The notes below the pieces were generated by a model, which was not told where the DNA came from, did no database searches, and worked only from the letters and a program-made list of their open reading frames with translations. The position numbers were made by a program, and so were the translations under genes. This document shows, one piece after another, positions 26,544 through 36,941 of a stretch of DNA of 64,000 bases. Source of the DNA: Neobacillus sp. CF12 (lineage in GTDB: Bacteria; Bacillota; Bacilli; Bacillales; Cytobacillaceae); the NCBI RefSeq assembly GCF_030348765.1, contig NZ_JAUCEU010000007.1, positions 2,226,501 to 2,290,500 on the forward strand. Direction: 5' to 3'. Positions within the stretch are counted from its first letter, which is position 1; the number at the start of each line of letters is the position of its first letter.

Positions 26544-28016
26544 TTGTCTCAAAACCAAACACCGTTATTTAGCGGTTTATTAGAACATTCAAAGAAAAAT
26601 CCTATTCAATTTCATATTCCTGGTCATAAGAAAGGTGTTGGAATTGATCCTGATTTTAGAAATTTCATTGGTGATAATGCTTTATCGATAGACTTAATTA
26701 ATATTGGTCCTCTCGATGACCTTCATCAGCCAAAAGGAATGATTAAACAAGCACAAGATTTGGCTGCTGAAGCATTTGGAGCGGATAGAACTTTCTTTTC
26801 AGTCCAAGGAACAAGTGGAGCTATCATTGCTATGATTATGGCCGTTTGTGGACCTGAGGATAAAATTATTGTCCCAAGAAATGTTCATAAATCAATTATG
26901 TCAGCCATTGTCTTTTCTGGTGCCATCCCTGTATTTATTCACCCGGAAATTGATGAGGACCTGGGGATTTCACATGGAATTACGACCGATTCCGTTGAAA
27001 AAGCACTCGAACAACACCCTGATGCGAAAGCTATTTTAGTGATTAACCCCACGTATTTTGGGATTTCTGCAGATTTAAAAAGAATTGTCGAAATTGCGCA
27101 TTCCCATAATGTTCCAGTCCTAGTTGATGAAGCACATGGGGTTCATATTCATTTTCACGATGATTTGCCTCTATCTGCTATGCAGGCGGGTGCTGATATG
27201 GCTGCAACTAGTGTCCATAAACTTGGCGGATCAATGACACAAAGCTCTATATTAAATGTAAAAGAGGGGCTTGTTTCTGCAAAGCACGTTCAAGCAATAC
27301 TAAGTATGCTGACGACCACTTCTACCTCCTATTTATTACTTGCATCCCTTGATGTCGCTAGAAAACAATTAGCCACTAAAGGAAAAGAGTTAATTGATAA
27401 AACAATTGATCTAGCACAATCAATTAGAAAAAGAATTAATGAAATCGAACATTTACATTGTGTTGGAGAAGAAATTTTAGGATCCAAGGCAACCTTTGAT
27501 TATGATCCAACCAAATTAATTATTTCAGTTAAAGAATTAGGATTAACAGGATATGAAGTCGAAAAGTGGTTAAGGGAAAAACATAATATTGAAGTAGAAA
27601 TGTCTGACCTTTATAACATCCTTTGTATCATAACAATTGGCGATACTACTGTGGAAGGCGATATTTTGGTTAATGCACTAAAAGAACTCGCTGAGGAACG
27701 AGAACATCTTAATGAAAAGTTCGAACCTATACAAGTTCTTCTTCCTGATATTCCTATTCTAGCACTAACCCCAAGAGACGCTTTTTATGCGGATACAGAA
27801 GTTATTCCATTTGAAGAATCTGAAGGAAGAATCATTGCAGAATTTATTATGGTTTATCCACCCGGAATTCCAATTTTCATTCCCGGTGAAATCATTACAA
27901 AAGAAAACCTCCACTACGTTCGAGAAAACCTAGAAGCTGGTTTGCCTGTTCAAGGGCCAGAGGATGATGAAATCAAAACCATCCGTGTAATTAAAGAATA
28001 TAAGGCTATAAAATAA
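26544..28016 (+). CDS. speA: Biosynthetic arginine decarboxylase (Orn/Lys/Arg decarboxylase family)
   Basis: Encodes 490 residues, the B. subtilis SpeA length. The PLP-binding lysine is in SVHKLGGS (about residue 230), preceded by VDEAHGVH with the PLP-pyridine Asp and His. FHIPGHKKG lies near residue 23. The enzyme makes agmatine from arginine, the first step of polyamine synthesis. The related YaaO-type lysine decarboxylase is the main alternative, but the close overall likeness to SpeA and its position favour arginine decarboxylase. Start TTG 26544, with AGAGGTGTGG upstream; it gives MSQNQTPLFSG, as in B. subtilis. The convergent SR1 RNA gene shares its terminator. Confidence 0.93.
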   Translation: MSQNQTPLFSGLLEHSKKNPIQFHIPGHKKGVGIDPDFRNFIGDNALSIDLINIGPLDDLHQPKGMIKQAQDLAAEAFGADRTFFSVQGTSGAIIAMIMAVCGPEDKIIVPRNVHKSIMSAIVFSGAIPVFIHPEIDEDLGISHGITTDSVEKALEQHPDAKAILVINPTYFGISADLKRIVEIAHSHNVPVLVDEAHGVHIHFHDDLPLSAMQAGADMAATSVHKLGGSMTQSSILNVKEGLVSAKHVQAILSMLTTTSTSYLLLASLDVARKQLATKGKELIDKTIDLAQSIRKRINEIEHLHCVGEEILGSKATFDYDPTKLIISVKELGLTGYEVEKWLREKHNIEVEMSDLYNILCIITIGDTTVEGDILVNALKELAEEREHLNEKFEPIQVLLPDIPILALTPRDAFYADTEVIPFEESEGRIIAEFIMVYPPGIPIFIPGEIITKENLHYVRENLEAGLPVQGPEDDEIKTIRVIKEYKAIK

Positions 28017-28050
28017 AAATACAGGATTCCACTGAGGAATCCTGTTTCTA
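28013..28050. terminator. Bidirectional terminator of speA and SR1
   Basis: Perfect 10-bp stem ACAGGATTCC (28021-28030) with GGAATCCTGT (28036-28045). Plus-strand tail is tttctattt, minus-strand tail is atttttattt. Confidence 0.85.
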
Positions 28051-28065
28051 TTTAAGTATGATATT

Positions 28066-28188
28066 TTATCGTTCTTCTTCTGAATGATGACCGTCGCAAC
28101 AGTTACATCTCGAATAGAGAACTGTTACCTTTTCGTCTTCGAAATGATCAATTGTTGAGTCGCAAGCTTGGCATACGATTGTACCCAT
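28066..28188 (-). CDS. sr1P: SR1P, GapA-binding small protein
   Basis: Encodes 40 residues: MGTIVCQACDSTIDHFEDEK followed by a second cysteine group RCNCCDGHH and an acidic-basic tail. The first 20 residues are near-identical to B. subtilis SR1P (39 residues), which binds glyceraldehyde-3-phosphate dehydrogenase GapA, stabilises gapA mRNA and promotes RNase J1-GapA interaction. The four cysteines in CxxC..CxCC arrangement could bind zinc. Start ATG 28188 has AAGGGGA nine bases upstream; a longer frame reaching back to 28323 would cross the promoter and is rejected. RNase J1 is encoded 10 kb away in this window. Confidence 0.88.
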   Translation of the reverse strand: MGTIVCQACDSTIDHFEDEKVTVLYSRCNCCDGHHSEEER

Positions 28189-28228
28189 CTTTTTCAATCC
28201 CCTTTTCATAGTGAAATGTTCGTTACAT

Positions 28229-28242
28229 TGAAAACGTTTTAT
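28229..28242. promoter_or_regulatory. Candidate cre site in the SR1 leader
   Basis: TGAAAACGTTTTAT differs from the cre consensus TGWAANCGNTNWCA only in the last two bases and its core AAAACGTTTT is a perfect palindrome. It lies about 8-21 bases downstream of the inferred SR1 start, a position compatible with repression. Confidence 0.5.
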
Positions 28243-28255
28243 TGTTGTTAATTTA

Positions 28256-28284
28256 ATAATAATATAACACATTAGAATTATCAA
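28256..28284 (-). promoter_or_regulatory. SR1 promoter (sigma A type)
   Basis: TTGATA as -35 (28279-28284, complement) and TATTAT as -10 (28256-28261, complement), spacing 17. In B. subtilis the CcpN operators overlap this promoter; I do not assign them here. Confidence 0.65.
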
Positions 28285-28321
28285 GCCTAAATTGTATGTC
28301 ACATTAATTATTTTTTTAAAC

Positions 28322-28348
28322 AAAAAAGACCTATAATAGGTCTTTTCC
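28322..28348 (-). terminator. Terminator after the DUF3055 gene
   Basis: AAAAGACCTA with TAGGTCTTTT (28324-28346) forms a tight stem, followed on the minus strand by tttgtttaaaaaaat. Confidence 0.8.
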
Positions 28349-28355
28349 TGTCAAA

Positions 28356-28655
28356 CTATTCATATTGGGTAACAAATGGGATTTGAGGGAGGGTTTCTCT
28401 AAAGAAGTCGGCTAAATCTGCAGCTTGTTGTTTATCTGGAATCCGGAATACATTTTGAAGGTATTCAATATCTTCAATTTCTTTAGGATCGAGGAGTGTG
28501 GAACGACCAGTTTGCATGCAGACTACAAGTGGTTTACCAAAAAACATGTTGGTGTAAACAATCTCAAAATCATAACGGGTATGTTCAGTAGTAAAGCCAA
28601 CAAACCTTACTTTAACATTTTCGTGCTCATCATAGAGCTTTTCAAATAATTCCAT
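28356..28655 (-). CDS. DUF3055 (SAV0927-like) protein
   Basis: Encodes 99 residues, matching the SAV0927/DUF3055 family of small Firmicutes proteins: LYDEHENVKVRFVGFTTEHTRYDF at the N-terminus and an IPDKQQAADLADFFRETLP helix near the C-terminus. Cytosolic, function unknown. ATG 28655 follows AGGAGGAC. It lies upstream of SR1 on the same strand but has its own terminator. Confidence 0.75.
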   Translation of the reverse strand: MELFEKLYDEHENVKVRFVGFTTEHTRYDFEIVYTNMFFGKPLVVCMQTGRSTLLDPKEIEDIEYLQNVFRIPDKQQAADLADFFRETLPQIPFVTQYE

Positions 28656-28808
28656 GAGAGTCCTCCTTTTTTTGATAGTATTTAGAATATTATTATAATT
28701 TATTTTTTTATATTAAACAAATGACATTTATGTGACTTAATGTTGTCATCTTGGTTTTTACAATGCTAGAATAAAAGAGATATCAAATGGGACATAGGGG
28801 GGATGATG

Positions 28809-29243
28809 ATGGCTGAAAACGCATTTATTAAACTTGTGCCTTCATCTGCGAAACAAACAATTACTGTGGAAGAAGTGAAAGATCTTTTAAATTATTATAA
28901 AGATATTACGAGTAAAACTGGAAATCAAGTTGATTGGGAATACGGCGACTCTGCCTTTCCTTACGTAATTAAAGAAAAAGAAGAAGGAAAAGGAAAATGG
29001 TTTTATCTGCATTCAACCAATGAGCGTTATTACGCAGTTTTAATTGGTGTTGATCAGGAAACAATCCGGGATGAAGATGGAACTGATAGAATTCAAACAT
29101 ACATACAGGTTACTCTTCCAGAGCGATCCACATTCGGTGACAAAGGAAAAGCAAATGAATTCTGTAAATTTCTTGCTAAGAAATTACAAGGAGAACTGCA
29201 TCTTTTTAATGAACGCATCATGTATTATTATCCTAGAAAATAG
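28809..29243 (+). CDS. DUF1885 family protein
   Basis: Encodes about 144 residues: MAENAFIKLVPSSAKQTITV then a helical segment and mostly beta structure. I recall this as DUF1885, known from a Geobacillus structure of an FKBP-like fold; function unknown. Three consecutive ATG codons (28803, 28806, 28809) follow ATAGGGGGG; the third has the best spacing. Divergent from the DUF3055 gene; a terminator follows. Confidence 0.72.
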   Translation: MAENAFIKLVPSSAKQTITVEEVKDLLNYYKDITSKTGNQVDWEYGDSAFPYVIKEKEEGKGKWFYLHSTNERYYAVLIGVDQETIRDEDGTDRIQTYIQVTLPERSTFGDKGKANEFCKFLAKKLQGELHLFNERIMYYYPRK

Positions 29244-29249
29244 GAAAAG

Positions 29250-29277
29250 TCCAACTCCCATATCGGGAGTTTTTTAA
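29250..29277 (+). terminator. Terminator after the DUF1885 gene
   Basis: AACTCCC (29253-29259) with GGGAGTT (29265-29271), followed by TTTT. It overlaps the 3' end of the convergent membrane-protein gene. Confidence 0.75.
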
Positions 29278-29516
29278 TGTGTTAATAAGGCGAGTGTATA
29301 GTGAATGGAAGTATAAATCATGAGGCTTAGAGATGTAATAAAAAGTGTTTTGGCAGTCGATTGGGTCACTCGGTTACACAATAAAAAGGCTAAGTAAAAA
29401 AAGACAAAAAACATAAAGACCTTATATAGTAATTGATCATGCTTCGATAACCATTCAATAAGAGTAAAGGTACTCCATATAATTAATTGCAGTATCATTA
29501 CAACGTAAATACGCAT
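29274..29516 (-). CDS. Small membrane protein, unknown
   Basis: Encodes 80 residues with three hydrophobic segments (about 4-18, 29-46 and 54-77) separated by short basic loops (KHDQLLYK, NRVTQSTAK). I do not recognise the family. ATG 29516 has GTGGTGAT upstream; the alternative GTG at 29528 overlaps that site. It lies directly next to repeat copy C. Confidence 0.55.
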   Translation of the reverse strand: MRIYVVMILQLIIWSTFTLIEWLSKHDQLLYKVFMFFVFFYLAFLLCNRVTQSTAKTLFITSLSLMIYTSIHYTLALLTH

Positions 29517-29543
29517 TTTTATCACCACTTAACATCTTTTCTT

Positions 29544-29800
29544 AAAAATAAGGCTGTGTTAAAGCTAAATGTTGATATCTGCACTCTGTTGATTTGCGCG
29601 GAAGGCACGAAGACTCCTGCAGGAGTACGGAGCAGGTGAGACCCCACAGGCGCTTGCGCCGAGGGTGCTCGCCGCAACGCCTGCGGAAAGCGAAGTGCCT
29701 CGTGACAGGCAAAGAGAGCCTGTCATTGCGGAGATTATTCTAAGAAGCTTTCCTTAGTGGAGCGTAAATCAACAGACAAATTTAACACAGCCAAAAATAA
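29544..29800. repeat. MITE-like repeat copy C (inverted) with perfect 8-bp target duplication
   Basis: Copy C occupies 29552-29792 in the opposite orientation to the others. Identical 8-mers AAAAATAA flank it at 29544-29551 and 29793-29800. The terminal inverted repeats are GGCTGTGTTAAA and TTTAACACAGCC, a perfect 12-bp pair; inner ends are CTCTGTTGATTTGCG / CGTAAATCAACAGA. It carries the extra hairpin module (29685-29759, GTGACAGGC with GCCTGTCA) also found in copies D and E but not in A and B. Confidence 0.9.
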
Positions 29801-29862
29801 AGATTGTAGTGTTTTAAATATATGATTGAAATAGGAAGATATAATTTATAATTCAATAAAAA

Positions 29863-29900
29863 ATAAGAAAGTCCTTCCCATAATACGGAAAGGACTTTCA
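29863..29900 (-). terminator. Terminator after pdhD
   Basis: GAAAGTCCTTCC (29868-29879) pairs with GGAAAGGACTTTC (29888-29900, one bulge), a long stem, followed on the minus strand by ttatttttta. It ends the pdh operon. Confidence 0.8.
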
Positions 29901-29906
29901 TTTTCA

Positions 29907-31322
29907 TTATTTTAATACATGTATAGGAGTACCCATTGCTACCTCAGCAGCTTCCATCGTGATTTCACCTAATGTTGGATGAGCATGAATCGTCAAAGCT
30001 AAATCCTCGACTGTCATTCCTGCTTCAATCGCCAATCCTAGTTCAGCAATCATATCTGATGCACTTGCACCAGCAATTTGAGCACCTACCAAGACACCAT
30101 CTTCTTTACGTGAAACTAATTTTACAAATCCATCAGCACTGTCAAGTGAAAGTGCACGTCCATTTGCTGCAAACGGGAATTTCGCTGAAGTAACATCGAT
30201 TCCATCTTCTTTAGCTTGCCCTTCTGTATAACCAACGCTCGCTAGTTCTGGATCAGAGAATACTACAGCAGGGATACCTAAGTAGTCAATTACTGCATTA
30301 TGACCTGCAATCGCCTCTGCAGCGATTTTCCCTTCATAAGAAGCCTTATGTGCTAATTGAGGACCAGCCACAACATCACCAATCGCAAATATGTTGGAAA
30401 CACTTGTACGACATTGATTGTCAATTTCGATTAGTCCACGATCTGTAAGGTTCACACCGATTTGTTCAAGGCCCATCTCATCCGTATTTGGACGTCGACC
30501 AACCATAACAAATACATAATCTGCTTCAATTTTCTTTTCTTCGCCTTTAACTTCAAAGGTTACAACCACACCATTTTCAGTTTCTTCTACACCTTTAGCC
30601 ATAGCCTTTGTATAGAATTCGGCACCTTTTTTCTTCATGGTCTTCTTAACAAGGGCCGCCATTTGCTTTTCAAATACGCCAAGACCTAGTATATCATCTG
30701 CACCTTCTAGAATGGTAACTTGCGTACCAAAATTCGCATAGGCACCTCCAAGTTCTATTCCGATTACACCGCCGCCAATCACGACGATTTTTTCAGGAAG
30801 TTCTTGTAGATTAAGCGCACCTGTTGAATTGAGTATACGTTTTGAGTACTTAAAGGTTGGCAACTCTATTGGACGGGAGCCCGACGCAATAATTGCATTT
30901 TTGAAATTGTATGTTTGAGCAGAATTTTCGCCAATTACTCTTAAAGAGTTACCGTCTACAAAGTATGCCTCTCCACGAACGATATCCACTTTATTCCCTT
31001 TTAATAAACCCTCTACACCGCCAGTTAATTTCTTGACGATTCCTGACTTCCATTCCTGAACCTTTGCAAAGTCAACAGTTACATTCTCAGCTTTAATTCC
31101 AAATGAGTCAGAGTGTTTCGCTACTTCGTAACGGTGACCTGCTGCAATTACTGCTTTGGAGGGAATACAACCTACGTTTAAACAAACTCCGCCAATATAT
31201 TCTTTTTCTACTATCGTCACTTTTTGGCCTAACTGGGCTGCACGAATGGCAGCAACGTATCCACCAGGACCCGCACCTATGACTATAGTATCCGTATCAA
31301 TTGCAAAATCTCCTACTACCAT
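29907..31322 (-). CDS. pdhD: Dihydrolipoyl dehydrogenase (E3) of the pyruvate dehydrogenase complex
   Basis: Encodes 471 residues. FAD-binding [17 protein letters not shown] near residue 17-33, the redox-active disulfide in [13 protein letters not shown] (about 44-56), an NAD-binding [18 protein letters not shown] (about 186-203), and the C-terminal catalytic HAHPTLGE (about 448-455) are all present. The enzyme reoxidises dihydrolipoyl groups with NAD. Start ATG 31322 gives [12 protein letters not shown], like B. subtilis PdhD. It is last in the pdhABCD operon, three bases after pdhC. Confidence 0.96.
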   Translation of the reverse strand: MVVGDFAIDTDTIVIGAGPGGYVAAIRAAQLGQKVTIVEKEYIGGVCLNVGCIPSKAVIAAGHRYEVAKHSDSFGIKAENVTVDFAKVQEWKSGIVKKLTGGVEGLLKGNKVDIVRGEAYFVDGNSLRVIGENSAQTYNFKNAIIASGSRPIELPTFKYSKRILNSTGALNLQELPEKIVVIGGGVIGIELGGAYANFGTQVTILEGADDILGLGVFEKQMAALVKKTMKKKGAEFYTKAMAKGVEETENGVVVTFEVKGEEKKIEADYVFVMVGRRPNTDEMGLEQIGVNLTDRGLIEIDNQCRTSVSNIFAIGDVVAGPQLAHKASYEGKIAAEAIAGHNAVIDYLGIPAVVFSDPELASVGYTEGQAKEDGIDVTSAKFPFAANGRALSLDSADGFVKLVSRKEDGVLVGAQIAGASASDMIAELGLAIEAGMTVEDLALTIHAHPTLGEITMEAAEVAMGTPIHVLK

Positions 31323-31325
31323 TTA

Positions 31326-32702
31326 TTACGCCTCCATTAACAATAGTTCTGGATCGTTCAATAATTTCTTAATGTGATTTAATGCGTTTTGAGCAGTCGC
31401 TCCATCAATCATTCTATGGTCAAAGCTTAGTGACAAGGCTAATACTGGTGCTGCTACAATCTCACCATCACGTACGATTGGTTTCTCTGCGATTCTGCCT
31501 ACTCCGAGAATCGCTACTTCTGGGTGATTAATAACTGGTGTAAACCATTGTCCCCCAGCAGAACCAATATTAGAAATCGTACAAGAAGCACCTTTCATTT
31601 CGTTAGGAGCTAGTTTTCCATCACGTGCTTTTCCAGCTAATTCATTAATTTCATTAGAAATTGAGAATACAGATTTACGATCAGCATCTTTAACAACTGG
31701 TACTAATAAGCCTTTTTCTGTATCAGCTGCAATTCCAATATTATAGTAATGCTTATGGATAATCTCACTTGTTGCATCGTCAAGTGATGTATTTAAAGCA
31801 GGGAATTCACGTAAAGCGCTAGTTAATGCTTTTACGATATATGGTAAGAAAGTAAGCTTAATACCCTTAGCGGCAGCTACTTCTTTGAATTTTTTACGAT
31901 GTGTAACAAGTTTTGTTACATCCACTTCATCCATTAGAGTTACGTGTGGTGCAGTATGTTTTGAATTTACCATAGCTTTTGCAATAGCTTTTCGAATCCC
32001 ACTCATTTTCTCGCGAGTTTCAGGATATTCACCCTGTGGAATAGGAGTTGCTGCTGCTTTTGGTGCCTCAACAGCTTCAACAGTTTCAACCACTTGAGTT
32101 GTCACAGCCTGTGGTGCTGCAGCCGCAGTTGCACCGCCGCTAATGAATGCATCGATATCACTTTTCACGATTCGGCCATTTTTGCCAGAGCCTGGAACTT
32201 GGGTGATTTCAATACCTTTATCACGAGCATACTTACGAACTGATGGCATCGCAATAATTTTGCGGTTTGGGTCTACTTCCACTTGTACTTGTGGTTCTGT
32301 AACACCGATTCCATATGCTGGTGGTGCCGGTGGTGGAGTTGCAGGAGCATCTGTTCCTGCGGTCGGTGCAGGTGCTGCTGGTGCTGCTGCCTCTTGCCTT
32401 GGTGCTTCTTCAGCGTGCTCGTCACCTTTAAATTGCAAGTTTTCATATCCAGGTGCATCAAAAGTTACTAGAACTTGACCAACAGTTGCTACAGTTCCTT
32501 CAGCTACTTTCACTTCAAGAACAGTACCCTCAACAGGTGAAGGTATTTCCACGACAGCTTTATCATTTTGGATTTCGCAAAGGACATCATCTTCTTGGAC
32601 TTTATCACCTGGCTTTATGAACCATTTAACAATCTCGCCTTCATGGATACCTTCACCGATGTCAGGCATTTTAAATTGGAATGTGGTTGCGGTTGCGCTC
32701 AC
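31326..32702 (-). CDS. pdhC: Dihydrolipoamide acetyltransferase (E2) of pyruvate dehydrogenase
   Basis: Encodes 458 residues. One lipoyl domain (residues 8-80; the lipoylated lysine is in [11 protein letters not shown], about residue 48), an Ala/Pro-rich linker (about 95-130), the E1/E3-binding domain (about 145-180, ending DIDAFI), a second Ala-rich linker and the catalytic core (about 225-458) with [10 protein letters not shown] near the C-terminus. Start GTG 32702 with GGAG ten bases upstream. A single lipoyl domain is normal for Bacillus E2p. Confidence 0.95.
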   Translation of the reverse strand: MSATATTFQFKMPDIGEGIHEGEIVKWFIKPGDKVQEDDVLCEIQNDKAVVEIPSPVEGTVLEVKVAEGTVATVGQVLVTFDAPGYENLQFKGDEHAEEAPRQEAAAPAAPAPTAGTDAPATPPPAPPAYGIGVTEPQVQVEVDPNRKIIAMPSVRKYARDKGIEITQVPGSGKNGRIVKSDIDAFISGGATAAAAPQAVTTQVVETVEAVEAPKAAATPIPQGEYPETREKMSGIRKAIAKAMVNSKHTAPHVTLMDEVDVTKLVTHRKKFKEVAAAKGIKLTFLPYIVKALTSALREFPALNTSLDDATSEIIHKHYYNIGIAADTEKGLLVPVVKDADRKSVFSISNEINELAGKARDGKLAPNEMKGASCTISNIGSAGGQWFTPVINHPEVAILGVGRIAEKPIVRDGEIVAAPVLALSLSFDHRMIDGATAQNALNHIKKLLNDPELLLMEA

Positions 32703-32752
32703 TGGGATTCATCTCCTATTTTACATAGATTTCTACTTTACCCGGTCTTTTA

Positions 32753-33730
32753 TTAGAATGTTAATACTTTTTTCGCTGTTTCAATTACGTCTTTATAGTT
32801 TGGTAGCCATACAGCTTCTGCTTGCGGGAATGGGTAAATAGTGTCTGGTGCTGCTACACGAAGAACAGGTGCTTCTAAGCTTAAAATAGCACGATCATTA
32901 ATTTCAGCCACTACATTTGCTGCGATTCCAGCTTGCTTTTGTGCTTCTTGAACAACAATTGCACGGCCTGTTTTTTCAACAGAAGCAATGATTGTTTCAA
33001 TATCAATTGGACTAACGGTACGTAAATCGATAACCTCCGCAGAGAATCCTTCCTTTGCCAACTCTTCTGCAGCCTTTAATGATTCATGAACCATCGCACC
33101 ATAAGTAACGATTGAAATATCAGTACCTTCACGTTTTACATCTGCTTTTCCTAGTGGAATTGTATATTCACCTTCAGGTACTTCTTGACGGAATGAACGG
33201 TATAATTTCATATGCTCAAGGAAAATAACTGGATCATTATCACGAATAGATGAGATAAGAAGACCTTTCGCATCATATGGTGTTGATGGAATAACCACTT
33301 TTAGTCCTGGCTGTTGCGCCATTAAACCTTCTAAACTGTCTGCGTGCATATCTGGTGTATGTACGCCTCCGCCAAATGGTGAACGGAATGTGATAGGAGC
33401 ACTGAATTTTCCGCCTGTACGGAAACGCAATCGTGCTGCCTGACCAGAAATAGAATCCATTACTTCATAAACGAACCCAAAGAATTGGATTTCTGGAACT
33501 GGACGGAAGCCTTGTAATGCTAAACCTACCGCTAAACCACCGATTCCTGATTCAGCTAACGGTGTATCAAATACACGTTCTTCGCCAAATTCACTCTGCA
33601 ATCCTTCAGTAGCACGGAAAACACCGCCGTTTACACCAACATCTTCACCAAAAACTAATACATTTGGATCATTTTTTAATTCCACACGCATTGCATCTGT
33701 AATTGCCTGTATCATTGTCATTTGAGCCAT
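32753..33730 (-). CDS. pdhB: Pyruvate dehydrogenase E1 component, beta subunit
   Basis: Encodes 325 residues of the transketolase-like beta subunit. [18 protein letters not shown] at about 27-44, [18 protein letters not shown] at 55-72 and the C-terminal transketolase domain starting with [18 protein letters not shown] are typical. It forms the alpha2beta2 E1 that decarboxylates pyruvate with thiamine diphosphate. ATG 33730, three bases downstream of pdhA. Confidence 0.95.
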   Translation of the reverse strand: MAQMTMIQAITDAMRVELKNDPNVLVFGEDVGVNGGVFRATEGLQSEFGEERVFDTPLAESGIGGLAVGLALQGFRPVPEIQFFGFVYEVMDSISGQAARLRFRTGGKFSAPITFRSPFGGGVHTPDMHADSLEGLMAQQPGLKVVIPSTPYDAKGLLISSIRDNDPVIFLEHMKLYRSFRQEVPEGEYTIPLGKADVKREGTDISIVTYGAMVHESLKAAEELAKEGFSAEVIDLRTVSPIDIETIIASVEKTGRAIVVQEAQKQAGIAANVVAEINDRAILSLEAPVLRVAAPDTIYPFPQAEAVWLPNYKDVIETAKKVLTF

Positions 33731-33733
33731 GAC

Positions 33734-35188
<1,455 letters not shown>

Positions 35189-35851
35189 TTAATCCTCTAA
35201 CTTAAGCCCAGCTTCTTTATAAAATTCTAGTTTTTTCTTATTATATTGCGCAGTTAATTCATTAAACTTTTCATTCGCATCAAATACTTTTTGGTAAGTC
35301 GTATTTAATCCCGTAACATGAGATTCTAACTTATCGTAAGAATTGCTTTCGTTCTTAAGCATTACATATAATTCTTCATCATTTTCTAGTGCAGCCATAT
35401 ATTCTTTAGAAAGTTGATCATGTACTTTATATCTATTACTCATTATTTCAAATAGATCCTCCATTTTTCTCTTTTGCTCAGGATCGTTAATCTTTTCCTT
35501 TATTTCTTCTGTTTTCTTAAATTCCTTTTTAGAGGCATTTATACTGTCAATTTCTTTCTGTAAGTGGTCTCGTCTTTTTTCAATCAATGAAAGTGCATCG
35601 TCAGAAAGTTTGACGATTTCTTCATGTTGTTTCATACCGAGAGCCATAATCTGATTGTAAATTTCCTTTTCTTCCTTTTCTAACGCCACAAGCGGTTCTT
35701 GTTGCTCCTCAAATTCTTTTTCTGCTTCCACAACGTTTTCTAACACTTTATATATTTCTTCAGCACTCTTCTCTTTGCTTACGCATCCAGTTAATATGAA
35801 AACGACTGTTATTAGAGCTAATATTATGCGATTAATTCTTAAAACAACCAA
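35189..35851 (-). CDS. ykyA: YkyA-like putative cell-wall-binding lipoprotein
   Basis: Encodes 220 residues. A lipoprotein signal peptide ends at Cys23 (VFILTGC); the rest is an extended charged coiled coil rich in Glu and Lys (for example EEIYKVLENVVEAEKEFEEQQ-type heptads), as in the YkyA family. It is expected to be anchored on the outer face of the membrane. Function unknown. Start TTG 35851 with GGGGG eight bases upstream. It lies between def and pdhA as in B. subtilis. Confidence 0.85.
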   Translation of the reverse strand: MVVLRINRIILALITVVFILTGCVSKEKSAEEIYKVLENVVEAEKEFEEQQEPLVALEKEEKEIYNQIMALGMKQHEEIVKLSDDALSLIEKRRDHLQKEIDSINASKKEFKKTEEIKEKINDPEQKRKMEDLFEIMSNRYKVHDQLSKEYMAALENDEELYVMLKNESNSYDKLESHVTGLNTTYQKVFDANEKFNELTAQYNKKKLEFYKEAGLKLED

Positions 35852-36036
35852 GTTGCAACCCCCTTACTGATTACAAGTATTACTATATCTATACTTTATT
35901 ATTTTGACAATATCTCTAAAAAATTAAGCAGTATTAGCAGGTATATTGGTTATACTTACAATTAACTTTTCTGGAATAGTCTGATAGACTATTGAATATG
36001 AATATCACTAGTTTAGAAACAGGAGTGAATGGAATC

Positions 36037-36591
36037 ATGTTAATGATGGATGATATCATTCGAGACGGCCATCCTACACTAAGAAAAGTAGCTGCACAAG
36101 TAATAATGCCGCCATCGGAAGAAGAGAAAGAAATACTTAAAAGTCTTTTAGAATATGTAAAAAACAGCCAAAACCCAGAAATTTCAGCACAATATGGATT
36201 ACGCCCTGGCATCGGTTTAGCAGCACCACAAATCAATGTTTCTAAGCGAATGATTGCTGTTCACCTCCATGATGATAAAGGAGACTTATTAAGCTATGCT
36301 TTATATAATCCCAAAATTGTCAGCCATTCTGTAGAAAAAGCATATTTGGTTTCAGGTGAAGGTTGTCTTTCAGTGGATGAAGACATTCCGGGATATGTTG
36401 AAAGATTTGCTCGTATAACTGTAAAAGGTATTTCAATGGAAGGTGAAGAAGTTAGGCTCCGTTTAAAAGGCCTTCCAGCGATTTGCTTTCAACATGAGAT
36501 TGATCATTTAAATGGAATTATGTTTTATGATCATATTAATAAAGAAGATCCTTTCAAGCCTATTGAAGGGGCAATTGCAATTGAAAGATAA
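36037..36591 (+). CDS. def: Peptide deformylase (DefB/YkrB type)
   Basis: Encodes 184 residues, the length of B. subtilis YkrB. The three deformylase motifs are complete: GIGLAAPQ (about 57-64), EGCLS (about 108-112, Cys metal ligand) and QHEIDHLNG (about 152-160, the two His ligands and catalytic Glu). It removes the formyl group from nascent proteins. The Fe/Zn enzyme is of type 2, with the characteristic insertion between motifs 1 and 2. I chose ATG 36037 with AGGAG eleven bases upstream; frames starting at 35992 have no ribosome binding site. Confidence 0.95.
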   Translation: MLMMDDIIRDGHPTLRKVAAQVIMPPSEEEKEILKSLLEYVKNSQNPEISAQYGLRPGIGLAAPQINVSKRMIAVHLHDDKGDLLSYALYNPKIVSHSVEKAYLVSGEGCLSVDEDIPGYVERFARITVKGISMEGEEVRLRLKGLPAICFQHEIDHLNGIMFYDHINKEDPFKPIEGAIAIER

Positions 36592-36594
36592 AAA

Positions 36595-36632
36595 AAGGCG
36601 CAAGTGCTTCCAAGCTCTTGCGCTTTTTTTAT
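36595..36632 (+). terminator. Terminator after def
   Basis: GCGCAAG (36598-36604) pairs with CTTGCGC (36617-36623), followed by seven T. Confidence 0.8.
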
Positions 36633-36634
36633 TT

Positions 36635-36935
36635 GGCTGTGTAAATTAGGTCTGTTGTTTCCACTCCACTAAGGAAAGCTTCTTGAATAAGCACCGCAGT
36701 GACAGGCGTTCTCTGCCTGTCAGCAGGCACTTCGCTTTCCGCGGGCGGTACGGGGAGCCTCCTCGGCGCTAAGAGATAAGCGGGGTCTCCCCTGCCCCGT
36801 CTTCCCACAGGACATTGAATTTCTTCCTTGAATCCTCCCACGCACGAAGAAAATGCGATAGCCTTTTCGAGGAGTCTTCGTGCCTTCCGCTCCAATCAAC
36901 AAAGTGCCATTTAAACAATTTGCTTTAACACAGCC
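36635..36935. repeat. MITE-like repeat copy D
   Basis: Longest copy of the family, 301 bases, between def and ykrA. Ends are GGCTGTGTAAAT and TTTAACACAGCC. Flanking 8-mers TTTTATTT and TACTATTT match at 6 of 8, so a target duplication may have decayed. It contains the extra hairpin module at 36667-36740 (TGACAGGC with GCCTGTCA). The small frames in it are not credible genes. Confidence 0.85.
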
Positions 36936-36941
36936 TACTAT

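Larger units (their letters stand above)
28017..28250 (-). ncRNA. sr1: SR1-like dual-function small RNA
   Basis: The interval has all parts of the SR1 locus known from B. subtilis: a small transcript next to speA, encoding the SR1P peptide and ending in a rho-independent terminator. A promoter fits at TTGATA (28279-28284) and TATTAT (28256-28261) on the minus strand with 17-base spacing, giving a start near 28250 and an RNA of about 230 nucleotides. In B. subtilis SR1 base-pairs with ahrC mRNA, which encodes the arginine catabolism activator, and is repressed under glycolytic conditions by CcpN and CcpA. A near-cre sequence lies just after the inferred transcription start. Whether the base-pairing function exists here cannot be judged without the ahrC sequence. 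Confidence 0.7.

Noticed and set aside
28189..28323. N-terminal extension of SR1P to 85 residues
   Set aside because: The extension would be translated from DNA that carries the inferred promoter; SR1P of B. subtilis is 39 residues and the inner ATG has a strong ribosome binding site.
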